Shown one piece after another: positions 21,013-33,681 of a DNA stretch of 64,000 nucleotides. Source of the DNA: Hemerocallis citrina (Eukaryota > Streptophyta > Magnoliopsida > Asparagales > Asphodelaceae); NCBI GenBank assembly GCA_017893485.1, contig CM030366.1, forward strand, positions 76,575,227 to 76,639,226. Reading direction: 5' to 3'. Both the position numbers and the translations under genes were made by a program. The notes beneath the pieces were generated by a model that did not search any database, was not told the DNA's origin, and worked only from the letters and a program-made list of their open reading frames with translations. Positions within the stretch are counted from its first letter, which is position 1; each line of letters opens with the position of its first letter.

Positions 21013-24000
21013 TGTAACCCCCATTCCCGATCATTAGTATTTTCGTGTATTTTCTATGATCTGATATTTGTAAATTTATTTTGTGCTAAATTCTGTTCGG
21101 ATATTTTATTAAAATACTTTCTAATTAAAATTTTATTTATTTTGAATAATGGTTTATTTCGATCCACTTCCTATTTCTTATTTATCGGATATTTATATTT
21201 GTGTCTAAAACAAATATATTATCATTCTTGGATTATTTTAATAAAATTGTTAAATCCGAATATTATTTTATTGTATAATTTATTACTATTATGATTATAA
21301 TTATTAATTGTTATTTTATTATTATCAATTTAAAATTCATATATTGGATTATTTTATTATTATACCGGATCATATCTTCTTTGCGAATTCCCAAATTATT
21401 TTTGTAGCCCAGTTTATATTATATTCATTAGTATTGTTTATTTATTTATCGGGGTTTAAATTTTTGTTCGTGGAATCCTTCGTTTTCGTGATTGGACTAG
21501 TTTGTTGATTCTATTTTCTTCTATCTAATTGTGAGTATTTTTATTTGAACCCTATTGATTTTGATCTATCTCTAATTGAACCCTAAAACCCAAACTGATT
21601 TTTTTTCTTGACCCAAAACCACTTTTATTGGACCCTAAACCATTAACCTAGTACCCTAACTGTACCCTATAAATGCAACTCTACTGTAAAACCCTAATTC
21701 CTGCACACAAATCGAAACCTAGCCGCCTAATCTCTCTCATCTCTCATCTTTCTCTCTCCTCTCCCGTTTCTCTCTCCCCGTTCAGAATCCAAATCCCCAA
21801 CCATCCGATCGTCTTCCCCGGCCTATCTCCGGTGACCCCATCACTGCCACCACCCGTCAACCTCACCCCGGTGCCGCCCCACCTCTCTCCACGACGCCCA
21901 GCTACCCAAATCTACACCCTGGCCTCCCTCTTCCCTGTCCTCGACATTAAGAATAGCAGAATCCATTAACCCCTTTCGCTGCCCCCTTCCAATCGTCGCC
22001 AGTGCGAGCGCCGCTGTCCCCTACACGCCGTCGACCTCTCGTCGACGTCGATGCCTCTCTCCTGCGATGCCGGCGACCACCAGGCCGAAGCCCCCTTTAC
22101 TGTTGTTGCTGTGCTCTCTCTCTCTCGCTCTGCTTTTGGTTCTTGTCTCTTTGTGTGTTGTGTTGATTATTGCACGTATATTGTACGTGCTATTGGTAGA
22201 TTGCGCTAGTTCGTGAGTTCGTTGCTTCGGGATTCTTATCCTGTTATTCTTGGTATTCGTTTTCACCGATTAACAGGCAAGTCACCGTCCCCTTGAATTG
22301 CTAATTGTATCAAATTCAAGTGTTATTGAAATTCTTGCAAGTAGATCTCTTTGTTATTGTATTACCCTTTGTTATCCCTTTCGTTGGGTTTATTGTGGGT
22401 TTACACGAGCTATCCCCAATATTCTTGACATCGTGTCCCTTTGACTCTAAAGTTTGGATCTTTAATGAATGCATAGAATCGTTAATAGCGTTATTCATAC
22501 AAGTCACAACACAAATAAATTATTGTAGAGACAATCGTTAGGTTGTATGTCGTTTGATCATTTGATGATTGATTGATGTTAGATTTGTATGTGTGCGTGA
22601 TCTAAATTTTATTTATCATGTTTGGACACCTATCATGCTAGTTACACAAATTATTGACTATAGAATCGAAATCCATCGTTTTTAATTAATTTTATTTTCA
22701 AGAAAAATACCCGCAAAACTGTTTATGTTGCTGACCTGAACTTGATCGCTTTTTCAAAGCAGTAAATGACCTTAAAATAAAATATTTTCCAGATATGAAA
22801 TGTAGCCCCGAATGTCTAGTTATCAATAACATCCAGAGTTTTCGAATTCCGGATTTTCTAGCAAGAGTTATGCCCGTTTTACTGCAGCTGTGTTTTACAT
22901 TCCAGATTTTCAGATTCTTGAACCTTTCATGTTTAAACAGTAAAAAGGTTGATCAAATGATAGAATTTTGCTATGAAAATTTTCAGATTGATGTTTAACA
23001 TGTTTAAGAGTAAAGATTATATTTTTACTAATTTTAATACTGAGTTTTTGCTGATTCAACAATTAAAATAACAAGATGTCATTTTTCTACCTGAACATGA
23101 AAACCTGAAAAGAAACACGTGTTTGACCTAGCTAATGTTGTCGGAATGTGAACTTTAAGTATGCGTTGGAACCGTATGAAAGTCTAGTTTCCAGATTTTC
23201 TGACGGATTCAACTTTTGATTCCTGAGTCAACGGAAAACTGCACTTTTGTACAGGTTGCGCGTGCTGTCCAAAATTTTGGATAATACTTTTTAATAGATT
23301 TATTATTCCTATGTTGTACTATTCAATGATTTGATGAATGTATGTTGCATTGCATGTTCCCAATGAGTTATTGTCACTATTGTAACCGTCCTATCCATGT
23401 TATCAACCTATTATTTCCTTATTGATACTATTGTTCACCCTCTTATCCCTTAATTGCATATTGTATTATTGCATTGATAAATAATTAACAAGCCGGGGTT
23501 TAAGGGTTGACTTTTGATAGTGGACAATATAGAAACTGAACTCGGAGGAGGGGTCCGTGTTTCCCTAAATAATATTCCGGCTATTGTTTTATCGGTGATT
23601 GTGGTTATGGCTGTAACCCAATTTATCGTGTATTGTATCGTTGCCGATGACCGTATTGTACACCGAAAAGATGAATAATGTTTAATGTTAAAGAGTACAT
23701 GAACTATAGAATCCACTACTAACTCTAAAACGTAATTTGTTTATATGTAGCAACCATGTAGTAAAAGGATGGATGCATGAAGTGCTACATTAGTTAGGAT
23801 TTAAAATAATTAATAGACTTAAGGATCACACTACACCGACATTGCATATTGATCATCATTGTTCCTATTGATATCGAATATTGGCTAAGTATTACTGTTA
23901 TTGATCATTGATTACCGTTACCGAATATTGCACTATTGTTTATAGACAATTGTATCGATTATCATGATTTTGTCCCATTTTATTGATTCTTATTGATCCG

Positions 24001-24514
24001 TTGTTATTGATTCTTATTGATCCGTTGATTCATTGTTATACCATTATTCTATTGTTCCCTACTTTCTCTACTTGCTGTCCATGACTTACTCTAAGGACAA
24101 TTATTTTTTTCTCCTTTTAGATGAAATATTTACAGGTAATGAAGGAGAATTGCCTGCTGGAGTTGGAGAATAAACATTTTGAGGATTTCTGCTTTTAATT
24201 TGCTTATCGCTTTAAATGACTTAATGTAATTGAGACTTGTATTTTTTTTTGATTGGATTATTATTGTTTTGGGCTTATGTCCCGGATTTTAGTATCGTTT
24301 CCAGATGTTGGATTATTATTATTGTATTTGGACATTATATTGTTTCATTCCAAGTATTATTTGTTCATGAGATTATTATTATTGCATGCACATTTGTTCT
24401 GTATTGATTATATTGTTGAGTTGATCGATTAAACAGCTTATGGGTGACGTTAGTCATTCGCTGGGCTTTGGTCATGTACTCGTATTCCGTATTTTTGGGA
24501 AGCGGGGCATGATA
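21013..24514 (+). repeat. 5' LTR of the TR-GAG element (3502 bp)
   Basis: Begins TGTAACCCCC and ends GGCATGATA, with the last CA decayed to TA. The AT-rich first 650 bases give way at 21640-22140 to a CT/CCG-rich stretch resembling a plant gene 5' UTR, then a splice-donor-like site and about 1.86 kb of T-rich intron-like DNA. Confidence 0.92.
22277..24135 (+). other. Predicted leader intron inside the TR-GAG LTR
   Basis: Donor AACAG|GCAAGT here, but AACAG|GTAAGT (consensus) in the 3' LTR at 27297. Acceptor TATTTACAG|GTAATG at 24135 after a T-rich tract; same in the 3' LTR (29124). A second acceptor-like TATTGCAG precedes the gag ATG (24721). Inferred from borders only. Confidence 0.45.
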
Positions 24515-24524
24515 AGGTTTTTAG

Positions 24525-24536
24525 TGGTATCAGAGC
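24525..24536 (+). other. Primer binding site of the TR-GAG element
   Basis: TGGTATCAGAGC, ten bases after the LTR end. Confidence 0.93.
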
Positions 24537-24720
24537 CTAGGTTTGGATAATATATCAATCAAACGAGACTAACGAAAGGAAGTTGGCTTTGATTGATATA
24601 TTAATCGGATTTGGGATCATATCGGTTTGACTCAACAATATGAGTAATACAGTGATCGCATGAACAATTAACATCCAACTTGTGATCTGGACGCTAACTG
24701 TTTGATTTATATTGCAGACC

Positions 24721-25791
24721 ATGGCTAGAAAAGGGGCTTCTTCCTCCCGTTCTGAGGATGATCAGTCTGATGCGCCCACTGTTGCACAGTTGATGCAAAT
24801 GCAATGTGAGCACAATGAACTGATAATCCAGATGCAACGAGAACATAATGAACAGCTGAGGATGGCTTATGAAGCTGCTAACAGGGTACCTATTGTGCCT
24901 GCTCCTGCATTGCTGCCACCGAGACCTGGTAATGTGGCAGATTTCATGAAGCTCCATCCAGACAAGTTCTCAGACACTGAAGGTCCATTTGTAGCCGAGC
25001 AATGGCTTATCAGGACTGAACATTTGTTAACCGCAGCACATATCGCAGACGTAGATCGAGTGGATGTTGTGAGCATCCAGCTTGTTGACCCTGCCCACAT
25101 TTGGTGGTAGACTGAGGCTGAACGTTTGGGCCGACCCATTCCTTGGGCCACTTTTTCTGAGAGCTTCCTCACTAAGTTCTTCCCGAATGTCACCAAGAAT
25201 GAGATGGAACAGAAATTTGTCTCTTTAACTCAGGGGAATTGTACCGTGGATGAGTACGCAACAGAATTCACCTGACTGAGTCATTTTGCTACTGATATGG
25301 TGGCAAATGACGAAGATAGAGACCGTCGTTTCCTGTCAAGCTTGGACATTGAGATTCAGGACCGTATTGCTGCCTTGCGACTCCACTCTTATGCCGATAT
25401 CCTGGATGCTGCAAGAATTCAAGAACATACCAGTTCAAGGAAGCGTGCTATTCAGCGTTCTGCCCTGCACCCCGTTGCTGCTAGATCTTCTGGTGGGCCT
25501 ATAAAGAGACCAGATTCGACACCTCCAGTGAGGACACTGCCATATCCACCTGTTGCTCCAAAGAAAAATCTGACTTGTGATTACTGTCACAAGATTGGGC
25601 ACTTGCCCAAGGACTGCAGGATAGCTAATTGCCAGTGCCTTATATGTGGAAGCAACGACCACATGATTCGATACTGTCCAAGGAACCGGTACAATGCGCC
25701 GATAGGAGGACCAGCCCCCAATGGAGAACAGACTAAAGCTCGTGGCCAGGCTTACAACTTGATCGCTGATGGAGTGACTGTAGGTATTTAG
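24721..25791 (+). pseudogene. gag: Gag of the TR-GAG element (two nonsense codons)
   Basis: Single reading frame of 357 codons from ATG 24721 (context ACCATGGCTAG). A glutamine/methionine-rich N-terminal helix (QLMQMQCEHNELI) is followed by the gag domain (NVADFMKLHPDKFSDTE, AEQWLIRTEHLL, HIWW) and two knuckles: CDYCHKIGHLPKDC and CLICGSNDHMIRYC. It ends GQAYNLIADGVTVGI. In-frame stops at 25108-25110 (TAG, a W codon in gypsy C) and 25273-25275 (TGA) are the only damage; there is no frameshift. The gag end at ...GTAG|GTATTTAG coincides with the position where gypsy A has a donor-like site, as if pol was lost and the intron donor now supplies the stop. Confidence 0.88.
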
Positions 25792-26026
25792 CAATAGATT
25801 TGTTTTCTGTTCTTGTATTGCGTATTCTCTCTTTTATCATTTATCCATTCCGAATCTTGCATTTACCTTCATTTATTGATTCATTATTGAGTATTAAACT
25901 AGTTATTTCTGCTCTGTCATACTCTCTTCAAATTCCGGTTGTACCACCCACTCATTTCTCTCCCTTGAACCTTATGTTTTGTCGTTTCATCAGTTGCTTT
26001 TGTTGTGTCCTATGTACCGCCTGAAC

Positions 26027-26066
26027 AAATTTCGAGGACGAAATTTTGTTGTAAGGTGGGTAGGAT
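26027..26066 (+). promoter_or_regulatory. Stem-loop and polypurine tract of the TR-GAG element
   Basis: 8-bp stem AAATTTCG/CGAAATTT around loop AGGA (26027-26046), then 20 bases containing AAGGTGGGTAGGA up to the 3' LTR. Same layout as gypsy A with compensating stem changes. Confidence 0.75.
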
Positions 26067-29000
26067 TGTAACCCCCATTCCCAATAATTAGTATTTTTCG
26101 TGTATTTTCTATGATCTAATTTTTGTAAATTTATTTTGTGCTAAATTCTGTTCGGATCTTTTATTAAAATATTTTCTAATTAAAATTTTATTTATTTTGA
26201 ATAATGGTTTATTTCGATTTCACTTCCTATTTCTTATTTATCGGATATTTATATTTGTGTCTAAAACAAATATATTATCATTCTTGGATTATTTTAATAA
26301 AATTGCTAAACCTGAATATTATTTTATTGTATAATTTATTACTATTATGATTATAATTATTAATTGTTATTTTATGATTATCTATTTAAAATTCATATAT
26401 TGGATTATTTTATTATTATACCGGATCATATCTTCTTTGCGGATTCCCAAATTATTTTTTTAGCCCAGTCTGTATTATATTCATTAGTATTTTTTATTTA
26501 TTTATCGGGGTTTAAATTTTTGTTCATGGAATCCTTCGTTTTTCGTGATTGGACTAGTTTGTTGATTCTATTTTCTTCTATCTAATTGTGAGTATTTTTA
26601 TTTGAACCCTGTTGATTTTGATCTATCTCTAATTGAACCCTAAAACCCAAATTGATTTGTTCTTGACCCAAAATCGCTTTTATTGGACCCTAAACCATTA
26701 ACCCAGTACCATAATTGTACCCTATACATGCAACTCTACTGTAAAACCCTAATTTCTGTACACAAATCGAAACCTAGCTGCCTAATCTCTCTCCTCTCTC
26801 ATTTTCTCTCCCCTCTCCCGTTTCTCTCTCCCCGTTCAGAACCCAAATCCCCAACCTTCCGATCGACTTCCCCAGCCTATCTCCGGTGACCCCGTCACCG
26901 CCACCACCCATCGACCTCACCCCGGCACCGCCCCACCTCTCTCCACGATGCCCAGCTACCCAAATCTCCACCCCGGCCTCCCTCTTCTCTGTCCTCGACA
27001 TTAACAAAAGCAAAGCCCATTAACCCCTTTCGCTGCCCCCTTCCAATCGTCGCCAGCGCGAGCGCCGCTGTCCCCCACACGCCGTCGACCTCCCGTCGAT
27101 GTGACGCCTCTCGCCTGCGACGCCGACGACCACCAGGCCGAAGCCCCCTTTAATGTTGTTGCTGCTTGTCTCTTTGTCTGTTGTGTTGATTATTGCACGT
27201 ATGTACGTGCTATTGGTAGATCACGCTAGTTCGTGAGTTCGTTGCTTCGGGATTCTTATCCCGTTATTCTTGGTATTCGTTTTCACCGATTAACAGGTAA
27301 GTCACCGTTCTCTTGAATTGCTAATTATATCAAATTCAAGTGTTATTGAAATTATTACAAGTAGATCTCTTTGTTATCGTATTACCCTTTGTTATCCCTT
27401 TCGTTGGGTTTATTGTGGGTTTACACGAGCTAACCCCAATATTCTTGACATCGTGCCCCTTTGACTCTAAAGTTTAATGAATGCATATAGAATCGTTAAT
27501 AGGGTTATTCATACAAGTCACAGCACAAATAAATTATTATAGAGACAATCGTTAGGTTGTATGTCGTTTGATCGTTTAATGATTGATTGATGTTAGACTT
27601 GTATGTGTGTGTGATTTAAATTTTATTTATCATGTTTGGACACCTATCATGCTAGTTACACAAATTATTGTCTATAGAATCGAAATCCATCGTGTTTAAT
27701 TAATTTTATTTTCAAGAAAAATACCCGCAAAACTGTTTATGTTGCTGACCTGAACTTGATCGCTATTTTCAAAGCCGTAAATGACCTTAAAATAAAATAT
27801 TTTCTGCATATGAAATGTATCCCCGAATGTCTAGTTATAAGTAACATCCAGAATTTTCGAATTCCGACTTTTGTAGCAAGAGTTATGCCCGTTTTACTGC
27901 AGCTGTGTTTTACATTCCAGATTTTTAGATTCTTGAATCTTTCATGTTTAAACAGTAAAAAGGTTGATCAAATGATAGAATTTTGCTATGAAAATTTCCA
28001 GATTGATGTTTAATGTGTTTGAGAGTCTAGATTATATTTTTACTGATTTTAATACTGAGTTTTTGCTGATTCAACAATTAAAAAAACAAGATGTCATTTT
28101 TCTGCCTGAACATGAAACCTGAAAAGAAACACGTGTTTGACCTAGCTAATGTTGTCGGAATGTGAACTTTAAGTATGCGTTGGAACCGTATGGAAGTCTA
28201 GTTTCCAGATTTTCTGACGGATTCAACTTTTGATTCCTGAGTCAACGGGAAACTGCACTTTTGTACAGGTTGTGCGTGCTGTCCAGAATTTTGGATAATA
28301 CTTTTGAATAGATTAATTATTCCTATGTTGTACTATTGAATGATTTAATGAATGTATGTTGCATTGCATGTTCCCAATCAGTTATTGTCACTATTGTAAC
28401 CGTCCTATCCATGTTATCAACCTATTGTTTCCTTATTGATACTATTGTTCACCCTCTTATCCCTTAATTGCATATTGTATTGTTGCATTGATAAATAATT
28501 AACAAGCCGGAGTTTAAGGGTTGACTTTTGATAGTGGACAATATAGGAACTGTACTCGGAGGAGGGGTCCATGTTTCCCTAAATAATGTTCCGGCTATTG
28601 TTTTATCGGTGATTGTGGTTATGGCCGTAACTCAATCTATCGTGTATTGTATCGTTGCCGATGACCGTATCGTACACCGAAAAGTGAATAATGTTTAATA
28701 TTGAAGAGTACATGAACTATAGAGTCCACTACTAAGTATAAAACGTAATTTGTTTGTATGTAGCAACCATGTAGTAAAAGGATGGATGCATGAAGTGCTA
28801 CATTAGTTAGGATTTAAAATAATTAATAGACTTAAGGATCACACTATACCGACATTGCATATTGATCATCATTGTTCCTATTGATATCGAATATTGGCTA
28901 AGTATTACGGTTATTGATCATTGATTACCGTTACCGAATATTGCACCATTGTTTATAGTCAATTGTATCGATTATCATGATTTTGTCCCATTTTATTGAT

Positions 29001-29505
29001 TCTTATTGATCCGTTGATTCATTGTCATACTGTTATTCTATTGTTCCCTGCTTTCTCTACTTGCTGTCCATTTCTTGCTCTAAGGACAATTATTTTTTTC
29101 TCTTTTTAAATGAAATATTTACAGGTAATGAAGGAGAATTGTCTGCTGGAGTTGGAGAACAAACATTTTGAAGATTTCTGCTTTTAATTTGCTTTTCGCT
29201 TTAAATGACTTAATGTAATTGAGACTTGTATTTATTTTTTGATTGGATTATTATTGTTTTGGGCTTATGTCCCAGATTTTAGTATTGTTTCCAAATGTTG
29301 GATTTATTATTATTGTATTTGGACATTATGTTGTTTCATTCCAAGTATTATTTGTTCATAAGATTATTATTATTGCCTGCGCATTTGTTCTGTATTGATT
29401 TTATTGTTGAGTTGATCGATTAAACAGCTTATGGGTGATGTTAGTCATTCGCTGGGCTTTGGTCATGTACTCATATTCCATATTTTTGGGAAGCGGGGCG
29501 TGACA
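26067..29505 (+). repeat. 3' LTR of the TR-GAG element (3439 bp)
   Basis: Begins TGTAACCCCC and ends GGGCGTGACA, intact TG...CA. Collinear with 21013-24514. The leader donor here is the consensus CAG|GTAAGT (27297) and the acceptor is at 29124. Confidence 0.93.
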
Positions 29506-30106
29506 AGAAATCATGTTAGGAATAAATTGAATGTGTTATTATGAAGTAATTAGTTGAGATGAAATACATGTTTGCCTATTTAGAGTAGAATTGATGAACT
29601 AGTAAATGTGTGTTATTGTGATGATTAGATTCATTTAATATGAGTGAAAGTGTATGTTCTCATTGTTTATAACTTTAGAATGCATGCTAATTATGATTAA
29701 ATTGCAATTATGTGAAATTCGATAGTAAGAAGTTAGAATCACGTTTATGATTAAAAATACTAGAGTAGAATAGTGTGTTAAAGATGAATTGATATAAATA
29801 TTGTAAATAGATGTAATGAGATTTCCCATTGCTATATATACAATGTGAAAATTAAATTCAATGAAAAAGAATGTTCTTTTTTGCATTCAAATAATCGAAT
29901 GCTTCATGTGTAGATTAATTAATAAAAATAGTGGTTTTACTCACTTATAAAGTTGATTTTGTTCTCTAAAAATATCATAGTTGTCCAAAAATCATTGTCG
30001 TGAAATTTGTGTGAAAAAACCATCTTTATTTATGAACAATTATGTATTAGTTTCAAATGTCGAAATAGTGTTCATAAAATGCAAACTAAGGCTGAATACA
30101 TGTTTT
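29506..30106 (+). repeat. 3' LTR of gypsy A, middle piece
   Basis: Continues at TCATGTTAGG after the duplicated AGAAA and matches 12379-12978 of the 5' LTR. It ends with the LINE target AAGGCTGAATACATGTTTT (30088-30106). Confidence 0.92.
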
Positions 30107-30999
30107 TTTTAATTTTATTTTTATTTTATTTTCATTTTTTTCATTTTGTTTATTTTGTTTATTTTTTTAAATTTTTTTAGTTTCTTTTATTATTTTTTTC
30201 ACTTTTTTTTATTTTTTTATTTTTTTTATTTTTTTATTTTTTATTTTATTTTATTTTATTATTTTTTATTATTTATTATTATTATTATTATTTTTATTTT
30301 TTATTTTTTTTTCCTTTTCACTATGTACAAATTGGGTTAACAAAGACTTTTAAGCTCTCCTCTTCTCCTCCATCCCCTTCGCTTTCAACTCAGATCTGGC
30401 GGCTCTCTTCCTCCATTCTACCCTCTCCCTTCTTTACAGTTATAGATCTAGTCGTTTCCTCTGAGCCCTTTTCTGCTTTTGTTCCCCCCTTTCAGTGGGG
30501 CCCAGGTCTGCCCTCACTTCCTTCGGTGGCCCTCGACATTCTCTGATTGCGGCTCTCATCTCCTTTGCCCTCTGCACCGACACTCCTTCTCAGCACCGTC
30601 CCCGGTGTTGTCTGCGGTCAACATTCGTATCGCGCCCTCCCAGCTCTGTAAGTTTCTCTAATTCTTTAGGTTCTGGTGGTTGTGTAACTAGCTTGGTGAC
30701 TTTTCTTTGCGGTGCTTGGTTGGCCTTGATGGCCTTCGTTGTTATTGTGTTGTTCCAATTTTCGTTTGTTCGCTTCTCTTGGTGGAGGAGCGTTCCCCTA
30801 TTTTTTGGGGACCTTTCCTTTCTCTATTGGGGCACTTTCTAGCCTTGGAGTTTGCTACGGTGAAGTAGAGGAAGCTGTATTTCATCTTCCCTGCTTACTT
30901 CGTTGGGAGCTCGATCCCTGCTATCTGAGCTCCGACTCCCCTCTCCCTATCGCGCTCTTCTCTCCTTTGGGCTTTAATTTTTTGGTGCTTTGCTATCCC
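30107..30999 (+). other. LINE 5' region with T-rich low-complexity tract
   Basis: 30101-30312 is almost pure T with A interruptions. From 30330 it is a CT-rich leader that looks like a normal plant L1 5' UTR. No conserved protein seen. Confidence 0.55.
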
Positions 31000-31025
31000 A
31001 TGGACCTCACATGGGTTCAGGTGGT

Positions 31026-31067
<42 letters not shown>

Positions 31068-33516
31068 CAGGATCCACAAAATTAACTGGGCTGGAACGGG
31101 CCTTGGCCACTCGTCTCTCATTGGGCCGCATTTCTCCCACCATCCCCGACCCTCTTTCGAGAAGGTGCCAGGGCTCTCTCAGCATTCCTCTTCCCGCCCT
31201 GTCTTCTCACCTACCTCTTCTTCTTCCCTTCCTCGTCTCTCTAAAAATCTCCGAAACCCCATTATTTGCTTTCGATGTCTGCAACCAAGTCACGTTAAGC
31301 AATACTGTGAGTTTAAAATGAAATGCTTATTCTACCTCCGATCGGGGCATTCTCGACCTGTTGCTTCGTTCTCCAAAAATTGTTGGGCCTCACCCTAGGG
31401 GCCCAATCTCTGAGCATGTTCTATCGGCTCTGGATTTTCCTTCTCTTCAACGTAAGCTCTCGGAAGTCTCCACCAACAAATCTAAGAAGCAAAAAACTTC
31501 CTCCAAGTCGCCCCTTCTCCCGACTCCTCCCATAGAGAGTCGTTTCTCCGATAGTACACCCGCTGTTCCCCCCTCCGGCCATATCCCATGGTCTGCCAGT
31601 CAAGCCGTTAGTGACCCAGGTCTTCATTCCGAACTGTGATCTGACTGATAGATTGAAATTATTCGACACTTATGGTGCTATTTCCTTCCGTGGGGGTACT
31701 ATTCCTTTATTCACTTTGAACTCCTTTCTTTGCATATCTTGCAATGTCAAAGATTAGGACTGGGTTCTCCATACCTATTCCAATGGCGATGTAGTGATTA
31801 GATGCCCCTCCCCCAAAATCTTGGAAGACCTGAGCAACAACTCCTCTCTCTCGATTGGGGCAATCACTCTCACCATAAGGAAATGGGTCCATATTGCTCC
31901 ACAGCCGCACCACTCCAACAACTTCATTTCCAAGGTTTCTCTCATTGGGCTCCCCCCTTCTGTGAGTCGCTGGGTCTGGTGGGAGATATGTCCAAATGTA
32001 TTGGCGAGATCGTCAGTATCTCCTCCTCTGCCAAATTAGCTTCGGGATGTCTTCAAGTGGAGGGTCTTTTTCTTTGCTCCAAGATGCATCACCGCATTGA
32101 AGCCTACAACTTAACTGACGACGTCTCCTCCTTCCCTATCTCGGTGCAATATCACGACGATGAGGTTTCCAGCAGTGTTACCCCACTGCCCCCCACTGAA
32201 GCCCCGAAGAAGGCTTTTAAACCTCCCCCTACTCCCCTCCCTTTTCACCCTGGTTCCTCATCTGTTTCTAAATCTATGGCGACTTCGTTGAAAGGTGAGC
32301 AAAAGATACCTGCCAAGAAAAGATTTCCTCCTCTTAGCAAGCCATTCGCGTCCCCTCATAGGATGAAGATCTCTCCCTCCAAAGCTCCGAATCTGGTTTG
32401 GATTAATCCAGATACCTCTTTCCAACATTCTGCCAAAGTCTCCTAGATGCCGGTGTCATCCGCAATCAACATGCCACAACTCCACCTCCCCTCGGATTCT
32501 TCTAAGGAACCAGTGGGGCAGAACTCCCTCATCTTCTTGCGGCTTCCTCTTCTCTCCCTAAGCCATTGCAGCAGGAGTCCACTTCTAATTGTCCTGCTTG
32601 GGAGGTCAACCCCCACTTCGCATCAGACTGGGATAAATTTCAGAAGGAGGCTCACTTTCCCAGCCTATGGGAGCCGGATCCGCCTCTTCCCGCTATCAAG
32701 GTCAAACCGTCTCAACCTGTTAAAGGAGATAGTTGGATCAAGCAAGACAACCTTCTTGGTGAAGAGGAAGCGGATCTTACTTTGTCTTAAAATCTCAAGC
32801 AGGTATCCCTATCTCTTGACTCCTTTATTTCCCTGCAATGTAACTTTTGATTTGCAGCTGGGCGTTTGCTATTTTATTTTCATGGTATTCAATTCCCATT
32901 TCTCTGGGTTCGGGCATCTCTAGCCCCAGTTCCCTCCTTTGCAAACCTCAAGTGGTTGTCCTCTAGTTTGTTTCTTGACTGTGGAGTAGCTTTTGGCTCT
33001 CTGACGCCCAATGGTTGCTCCACGATCCCCAAGTTTCCAAAGTCCCCCCTTCTCTTGATGCAATCGAGGTCTCCTATGTCGATTGTACCCGAGTACCACC
33101 CGATGGGCTCGGAGATCGAAGAGGTAGACCCGCTTCATCGAAGCCCTTCCCCATCGAAGGTTGATTTCGCCCCAATTCTTAGACCGGATATTAGTAAACC
33201 CCAGTATCGTATCTTAAGATCCAGCACTCGCATTAAGGCCAAAAAATTAGCCTTCTCGGGCTCCAGTCGTACAGGCTCCGTGCCTATGACTAAAGGGCTT
33301 TGCGAGTCCCCCCTGTGTCATCCGCATCCCTTTTATGATTCATCTTCGCTTGGTTCTATTTTCCAATTCCAATTCGATGCTTGGTTGGATCAACAATTGA
33401 CCTTCGAAGCTCAAAAATTAGGTTTTTTGGTTTCCCCAGATAACCCCTCACAATTGCTAGTCATTAGACAGCTAGAACGTATTAGAGTTCATGAGCACAA
33501 AAGTCTTAATGATTAG
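31000..33516 (+). pseudogene. LINE ORF1 (nucleic-acid-binding protein), decayed
   Basis: Probable start ATG 31000 (MDLTWVQVV). An expanded TA repeat (31031-31060) follows within the frame. A CCHC knuckle CFRCLQPSHVKQYC lies at about 31271-31312; a second knuckle is degenerate (CLFYLRSGHSR). Further parts in shifting frames include FDTYGAISFRGG, RKWVHIAPQPHHSNNFISKV and a charged C-terminus ending RVHEHKSLND at 33516. ORF1 proteins of L1 elements coat the LINE RNA. At least three frameshifts and stops. Confidence 0.75.
31030..31062. repeat. TA dinucleotide microsatellite
   Basis: About fifteen uninterrupted TA units inside LINE ORF1; probably expanded after insertion and contributing to frame loss. 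Confidence 0.9.
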
Positions 33517-33681
33517 CATCTCTTAGAACATCCGGGGTCTCAATTGCCCTGTTAAACAAAGGGTGCTATTTCATTTGGTCAACTCTTCTCGTTGCGACCT
33601 TATTTCTATTCAAGAATCGAAGATTGACTCTCCTACCCCGTCCCTATTCTGCGCGATGGGAGGATCCACTATCTTACAATG
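33509..33681 (+). pseudogene. LINE ORF2, N-terminal endonuclease start
   Basis: ATGATTAG overlaps the ORF1 stop by eight bases (ORF2 ATG 33509-33511, ORF1 stop 33514-33516). The frame reads MISIS, stop (a W codon in relatives), NIRGLNCPVKQRVL, LISIQESKI: the first strands of an endonuclease/exonuclease/phosphatase domain. It is cut at STILQ by the Athila insertion and resumes at 40385 as WISLNVIGSRGG. Confidence 0.85.

Larger units (their letters stand above)
21013..29505 (+). mobile_element. Gag-only LTR element (TR-GAG type), complete
   Basis: TSD AGAAA at 21008-21012 and 29506-29510; the uninterrupted site is seen in the gypsy A 5' LTR at about 12378-12395. LTRs are 3502 and 3439 bp and the internal region only 1552 bp, holding a primer site, one gag gene, a hairpin and a polypurine tract, with no protease, RT or integrase. 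It must depend on proteins supplied by another element; gypsy C, with related gag and LTR end, is a candidate partner lineage. LTR divergence is roughly 4-5 percent over the first 160 bases by eye. Confidence 0.9.

Noticed and set aside
21715..22140. Host protein-coding exon in the CT-rich block
   Set aside because: The block lies inside a defined LTR, is repeated in the second LTR with frame-changing differences, and has no domain.
30146..30340. Phe/Tyr/Ile-rich 64-codon ORF
   Set aside because: Translation of a T-rich low-complexity tract.
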